DNA from: Lachnospiraceae bacterium UBA7060
GTDB lineage: Bacteria > Bacillota > Clostridia > Lachnospirales > Lachnospiraceae
DNA: 45,556 nucleotides
NCBI GenBank assembly: GCA_002493835.1
Contig: DLAA01000025.1
Location: forward strand, 1 to 45,556
Direction of reading: 5' to 3'
Shown here: one piece after another, positions 42,219-45,556 of the stretch
Layout of the letters: each line of letters opens with the position of its first letter
How positions within the stretch are numbered: the first letter of the stretch is position 1
Translations under genes and position numbers: made by a program
The notes under the pieces: generated by a model
The model's input: the letters and a program-made list of their open reading frames with translations, nothing else
What the model was told of the DNA's origin: nothing
Database searches by the model: none

Positions 42219-43055
42219 ATGAGTTATAAGATTGTGGTGGACAGCTGCTGTGAGCTGCCCGAAGAATATAAGAAAAACAGCAGATTCCAGATCGTTCCCC
42301 TAGGTTTAGAGGTGGGCGATTATGTAATTTTGGACGATGAGAGTTTTAACCAGAAGGAATTTTTGCAGAAAGTGGCGGCCTATCCGCTGTGTCCGAAATC
42401 CTCCTGTCCCTCCCCGGAAAAGTACAGGGAGGCTTATCACGCTGAGGTGGATGAAGTTTATGCTGTGACCTTGTCTTCCCATCTGAGTGGCAGCTATAAC
42501 AGCGCGGAGTTGGGAAAGAGTCTTTACGGGGAAAAGTACGGTGATAAGAAAATTCATGTGGTGGACTCGGAGTCTGCCAGCTGCGGGGAGACTCAGCTCG
42601 TCGAAAAGATTTTGGAATGCAAAGAGGCAGGCCTTGGTTTTGAGGAGACGGTTGAAAAAGTGGAGACTTTCAAGAGACAGATGCGCACCTATTTTGTGCT
42701 GGATAATCTGGAGACGCTCAGAAAGAACGGACGTCTCAGCAGTGTGAAGGCATTGGTTGCTTCCACTTTGAATATTAAGCCCGTAATGGTGGGAAATTGG
42801 GGCGTGATCGAGCAGAAGGGACAGGCTATCGGGATCAACAAGGCACTCGCCAAAATGGCGGACTGTATCGTGAGCGATGTGAAGAATCCGGCGGAGCGCA
42901 TGCTGATGATCACCCACTGCAACTGCCCGGAGCGGGCAGAGTATATGCGGAGTTTGATGGAGAAGCGCGCATCCTACCGGGATGTTCTGATTATGAATAC
43001 CGCCGGCGTCAGCAGTATGTATGCCAACGACGGCGGGGTGATTGTGACGCTGTAA
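42219..43055 (+). CDS. DegV family fatty-acid-binding protein (FakB-like)
   Basis: The 278-residue protein is a full-length DegV protein: YKIVVDSCCELPEEY at the start, KSSCPSPEKYREAY, TLSSHLSGSYNSAELG, VVDSESASCGETQLV, LETLRKNGRLSSVKALVASTLNIKPVM and a C-terminal NTAGVSSMYANDGG. The family holds fatty acids for phosphorylation by FakA, which is not encoded here. GGAGG lies close before the ATG. It is the second DegV domain in the window, the other being fused to a kinase at 19.3-22.1 kb. The stop directly abuts the convergent DUF1294 stop. Confidence 0.93.
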   Translation: MSYKIVVDSCCELPEEYKKNSRFQIVPLGLEVGDYVILDDESFNQKEFLQKVAAYPLCPKSSCPSPEKYREAYHAEVDEVYAVTLSSHLSGSYNSAELGKSLYGEKYGDKKIHVVDSESASCGETQLVEKILECKEAGLGFEETVEKVETFKRQMRTYFVLDNLETLRKNGRLSSVKALVASTLNIKPVMVGNWGVIEQKGQAIGINKALAKMADCIVSDVKNPAERMLMITHCNCPERAEYMRSLMEKRASYRDVLIMNTAGVSSMYANDGGVIVTL

Positions 43056-43349
43056 TCACCAAAAATTCCACTCAATCGGCGAGAAAACAAGTGTTAAAAT
43101 CAGTATAATCTGTAAAGCTAAGATCACTGGCATTCCGTATAGGAAATACCAGTGTCTTGTTTTGTGGTGAAAAAGATGCATGCCGATAATTGAACCGACG
43201 CTGCCGCCGATGATGGCCAGCACAAAGAGGGTGGATTCTGGGATCCGCCAGGCCCGCTTTATGGCCTTTCTCTTGTCCACGCCCATTACAATGAGACTGG
43301 CCACGTTCACAGCGATGGCATATAAAATTAGGATGTCAAAAGAATTCAT
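43056..43349 (-). CDS. DUF1294 small membrane protein
   Basis: The 97-residue protein matches DUF1294: NVASLIVMGVDKRKAIKRAWRIPESTLFVLAIIGGSVGSIIGMHLFHHKTRHWYF. Three to four membrane helices are predicted. In other bacteria the domain is often found alone or fused to a cold-shock domain; its role is unknown. It follows argG on the same strand with a 4-base gap, so it is likely cotranscribed. Confidence 0.88.
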   Translation of the reverse strand: MNSFDILILYAIAVNVASLIVMGVDKRKAIKRAWRIPESTLFVLAIIGGSVGSIIGMHLFHHKTRHWYFLYGMPVILALQIILILTLVFSPIEWNFW

Positions 43350-43353
43350 GGCA

Positions 43354-44577
43354 TTAAAGCAGCTTTTCGCCCTGTTCCTGCATTTTCATGGCGCGAACTT
43401 TGCAGGAAAGACCGAAGAGATTGATGAAGCCTTCTGCATCGTGGTGATCGTAGAGATCCCCTGTGGTGAAAGAGGCGATGCTCTCATTGTAGAGTGTGTA
43501 CGGTGATGTCGTGCCAGCCTTAATGATGTTGCCTTTATATAGTTTGAATTTCACTTCTCCTGTCACATAGCGCTGAGTGGATTCGATAAATGCCTGCAAT
43601 GCCTCGCGAAGAGGAGTAAACCATTTGCCTTCATATACCACCTGAGCAAATTTGCTGCCAAGGTCTGACTTGAGAGCATAGGTGTCACGGTCCAGGATCA
43701 GTTCTTCGAGCTGCTGGTGTGCCTCATAGAGGATTGTGCCGCCGGGTGTCTCGTAGACGCCGCGCGACTTCATGCCGACTACGCGGTTTTCCACAATGTC
43801 AACGATGCCAATGCCGTGTTTGCCGCCAAGCTCGTTTAGGGTGGCGATAATCTCTGCTACCTTCATCTTTTTACCGTTGACGGAGGTGGGAATACCTTTC
43901 TCAAAAGTCATAGTCACATATTCGCCCTCGTCGGGAGCTTTCTCAGGCGTGGTGCCCAGCACCAGAAGATGCTCATAGTTGGGTTCGTTGGCGGGATCCT
44001 CCAGCTCTAAACCCTCATGGCTGATATGCCACAGATTGCGGTCACGGCTGTAGCTGGAATCTGCAGAAAAAGGCAGATTGATGCCGTGCTGACGGCAGTA
44101 TTCGATCTCTTCCTCACGGGAATTTAATGTCCACTTTTCATTTCTCCATGCAGCGATAATTTTTAAATCGGGAGCGAGAGCCTTGATGCCCAGCTCAAAA
44201 CGGATCTGGTCGTTGCCCTTGCCCGTCGCACCATGACAGATCGCGGAAGCGCCTTCCTTGCGGGCGATTTCAACCAGTTTCTTGGCTATGACAGGACGTG
44301 CCATGGAAGTGCCAAGCAGATATTTGTTCTCGTAAACCGCGTGGGCCTGTACACAGGGAACAATAAAGTCGTCACAGAATTCGTCCGTTAAATCTTCTAT
44401 GTAGAGCTTGGATGCGCCGCTGGAGAGGGCTCTCTCCTCAAGACCGTCAAGTTCCTCTCCCTGACCACAGTTGCCGCACACACAGATTACTTCATAGTCA
44501 AAATTTTCCTTCAGCCAGGGGATGATAACTGTGGTATCCAGCCCGCCTGAGTAAGCAAGAACTACTTTTTCTTTCAT
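43354..44577 (-). CDS. argG: Argininosuccinate synthase
   Basis: ArgG joins citrulline and aspartate with ATP to form argininosuccinate. The 407-residue sequence has LAYSGGLDTTVIIPWL (ATP-pyrophosphatase P-loop) at the start, HGATGKGNDQIRFELG, SADSSYSRDRNLWHISHEG and GIVDIVENRVVGMKSRGVYETPGG. The start at 44577 has GGAGGAG a few bases upstream. The frame is open for 29 more codons to 44664, an Arg-rich stretch that is probably untranslated leader. argH is not in the window. Confidence 0.96.
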   Translation of the reverse strand: MKEKVVLAYSGGLDTTVIIPWLKENFDYEVICVCGNCGQGEELDGLEERALSSGASKLYIEDLTDEFCDDFIVPCVQAHAVYENKYLLGTSMARPVIAKKLVEIARKEGASAICHGATGKGNDQIRFELGIKALAPDLKIIAAWRNEKWTLNSREEEIEYCRQHGINLPFSADSSYSRDRNLWHISHEGLELEDPANEPNYEHLLVLGTTPEKAPDEGEYVTMTFEKGIPTSVNGKKMKVAEIIATLNELGGKHGIGIVDIVENRVVGMKSRGVYETPGGTILYEAHQQLEELILDRDTYALKSDLGSKFAQVVYEGKWFTPLREALQAFIESTQRYVTGEVKFKLYKGNIIKAGTTSPYTLYNESIASFTTGDLYDHHDAEGFINLFGLSCKVRAMKMQEQGEKLL

Positions 44578-44615
44578 AATCTCCTCCATTCCGAAACGTT
44601 TACGATGACACCGCA

Positions 44616-44719
44616 GGCTGAATCTCAGATTCAGCCCTGCAATCATGCCGTATCCTCTTTTCATAAAATATGTATTAGCGTTCTTAAATCAATATACAAC
44701 AAGAGAGTGGAGAATGCAA
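44616..44719 (-). promoter_or_regulatory. argG promoter and 5' leader with hairpin
   Basis: On the minus strand TTGCAT (44714-44719), 17 bases, TATATT (44691-44696). The leader holds a perfect 9-base stem, GGCTGAATC/GATTCAGCC (44616-44624 and 44628-44636), without a U-tract. An AT-rich segment after the -10 (CATAAAATATG on the plus strand) vaguely resembles an ArgR box, which I would not call on its own. The stretch 44720-44824 holds no gene I can support. Confidence 0.55.
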
Positions 44720-44824
44720 GCGTAGTTGATTTTGCGGCGTCTTCGATAATGCGCTTTTCTTCCAGAAAGAGCTTATCCGCCAAGGGGAGATCCTTATTCC
44801 CGGAAAGACCGCCTCAAGGGAAGC

Positions 44825-45400
44825 TTACTCTTTTGCAAATACCTTGCGAAGCTCGACAAAACATCCTTCAAGTACGTTGACTTTTGCCACGTCTTCCGGC
44901 CCGTAAAAGGCGCAGGTCTGGAATATGCCGTTTTCCAGTGTGTAGACCTGTACCGTTTTCGTCTCTGGTTCGACAATCCAGTATTCCCGTACCCCGGCCC
45001 GCTGGTATAGCCCCAACTTGACAAAACGATCATGCCGCAAGGTGGAGGGAGACAGAACTTCTACGATCATATCAGGCGCCCCCTTGCATCCGTGTTCATC
45101 CAGTTTGCTCCTGTCGCACACTATGGAAATATCAGGCTCTACGATTGTATTGATATCCCCAGGCGTGTCCCCGTCCTTCTCAAACAGACGAACACCAAAC
45201 GGGGCCGGGTAAACCTCGCATTTTTTCCCATCCAGATAGTTTCCAATCTGCCGCCCGATTTCAAAACTTGCTTTTTGGTGGATTCGGGACGGCGGGGCCA
45301 TCATATACGCCTTCCCGTCAATTAGCTCTATGTGGTCATCCTGCGTCCAGGTAAGAACATCCGTGAACGTGTATCGCTCCTTTTTCGCCGGTAATGCCAT
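44825..45400 (-). CDS. Uma2/DUF820-family putative endonuclease
   Basis: The 191-residue protein (195 from the GTG at 45412) matches the Uma2 family, which has a restriction-endonuclease-like fold: YTFTDVLTWTQDDHIELIDGKAYMMAPPS, VEPDISIVCDRSKL, GAPDMIVEVLSPST and KLGLYQRAGVREYWIVEPE. The Asp in EPDI and the Glu-Val in IVEVLS fit the PD-(D/E)xK metal site. Its biological role is unclear, and such genes often move between genomes. ATG 45400 and GTG 45412 are both possible. A palindromic repeat lies in its upstream region. Confidence 0.9.
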   Translation of the reverse strand: MALPAKKERYTFTDVLTWTQDDHIELIDGKAYMMAPPSRIHQKASFEIGRQIGNYLDGKKCEVYPAPFGVRLFEKDGDTPGDINTIVEPDISIVCDRSKLDEHGCKGAPDMIVEVLSPSTLRHDRFVKLGLYQRAGVREYWIVEPETKTVQVYTLENGIFQTCAFYGPEDVAKVNVLEGCFVELRKVFAKE

Positions 45401-45462
45401 CGCCTCACGCACCCCTTTCCATTTCCTATTCGTGACTGGGTTTTATCAGGAAATTCCTTAGC

Positions 45463-45516
45463 CAAATTCGAGTCCGCGAAGCGGATCCTGCAACCGGGCG
45501 GAACTCGATTTTGTAT
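45463..45516. repeat. Palindromic repeat, second copy
   Basis: AAATTCGAGT on the left and ACTCGATTTT on the right form an imperfect outer stem around CCGC-GAA-GCGG (45474-45484). The 14-mer CCGCGAAGCGGATC is shared with the copy at 19371-19384. It lies in the 5' leader of the Uma2 gene. Confidence 0.6.
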
Positions 45517-45522
45517 AGACGA

Positions 45523-45551
45523 AGTATAACATATTTATCTACTTAATGCAA
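45523..45551 (-). promoter_or_regulatory. Promoter of the Uma2-family gene
   Basis: On the minus strand TTGCAT (45546-45551), 17 bases, TATACT (45523-45528). Transcription would run through the palindromic repeat before reaching the gene. Confidence 0.6.
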
Positions 45552-45556
45552 TACAT

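Noticed and set aside
44578..44690. T-box or other riboswitch before argG
   Set aside because: No T-box consensus, no antiterminator, no U-tract after the hairpin.
44665..44824. Short minus-strand open stretch between Uma2 and argG
   Set aside because: About 47 codons open, but no good start, ribosome site or recognisable family; it contains the argG promoter.
1..45556. CRISPR array, prophage or transposase
   Set aside because: No regularly spaced repeats and no integrase, transposase or phage structural genes seen.

Overview
The window looks like chromosome from a spore-forming, anaerobic Clostridia member, most likely Lachnospiraceae. The evidence is a complete spoVAA-AE set, sigma-G-like promoter motifs, the DUF512/Uma2/DUF5721/DegV gene content, strong AGGAGG ribosome sites, frequent TTG/GTG starts and a moderate base composition. 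The genus cannot be fixed from the sequence. I see no rRNA, CRISPR array, prophage or intact insertion sequence, and no gene-free stretch longer than about 300 bases.

Layout. 1-3.9 kb: tail of an unknown gene and a heterodimeric ABC exporter pair. 3.8-5.0 kb: a lipoprotein and tRNA-Trp on the minus strand, then an orphan protein. 5.2-7.0 kb: spoVAA-AB-AC behind a sigma-G-like promoter. 7.0-12.5 kb: BirA-type operator, bioY-bioD-bioA-bioB, a DUF3006-like protein and a DUF512 radical-SAM/PDZ protein. 12.6-15.9 kb: acetyltransferase and an EF-G/TetM-like GTPase fused to a Rae1/YacP-type NYN nuclease domain. 16.1-19.3 kb: a two-component system. 19.3-26.1 kb (minus): a three-gene signalling operon with an HD-GYP response regulator, a hybrid kinase with an Hpt domain, and a hybrid kinase fused to a DegV lipid-binding domain. 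26.3-33.6 kb: Suv3-like helicase, Sfp-type transferase, alpha/beta hydrolase, an EAL protein with two solute-binding sensor domains, and a YdcF-like protein. 33.8-39.2 kb: TPR lipoprotein, Nudix-like protein with pyrF, spoVAD, a small orphan, RidA, a shikimate-kinase-like protein and spoVAE. 39.3-41.5 kb: an ECF sigma/anti-sigma operon with two small membrane proteins. 41.5-45.4 kb: DUF5721, stand-alone DegV, DUF1294, argG and Uma2.

How the genes fit together. The five spoVA genes, which encode the spore dipicolinate channel, sit in three separate places, each with its own sigma-G-like motif. The biotin genes cover uptake and the last three synthetic steps only, under a BirA-type switch. Two different c-di-GMP phosphodiesterase families (HD-GYP and EAL) lie within about 7 kb. 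The two most unusual proteins are the histidine kinase-receiver-DegV fusion (about 19.3-22.1 kb), which suggests fatty-acid-linked signalling, and the GTPase-NYN fusion (13.2-15.9 kb), which suggests a ribosome-directed RNA-cleaving factor. A third oddity is the ECF sigma gene at 39.4 kb: its conserved N-terminus has no canonical start codon, and a near-perfect inverted repeat abuts its ribosome site.
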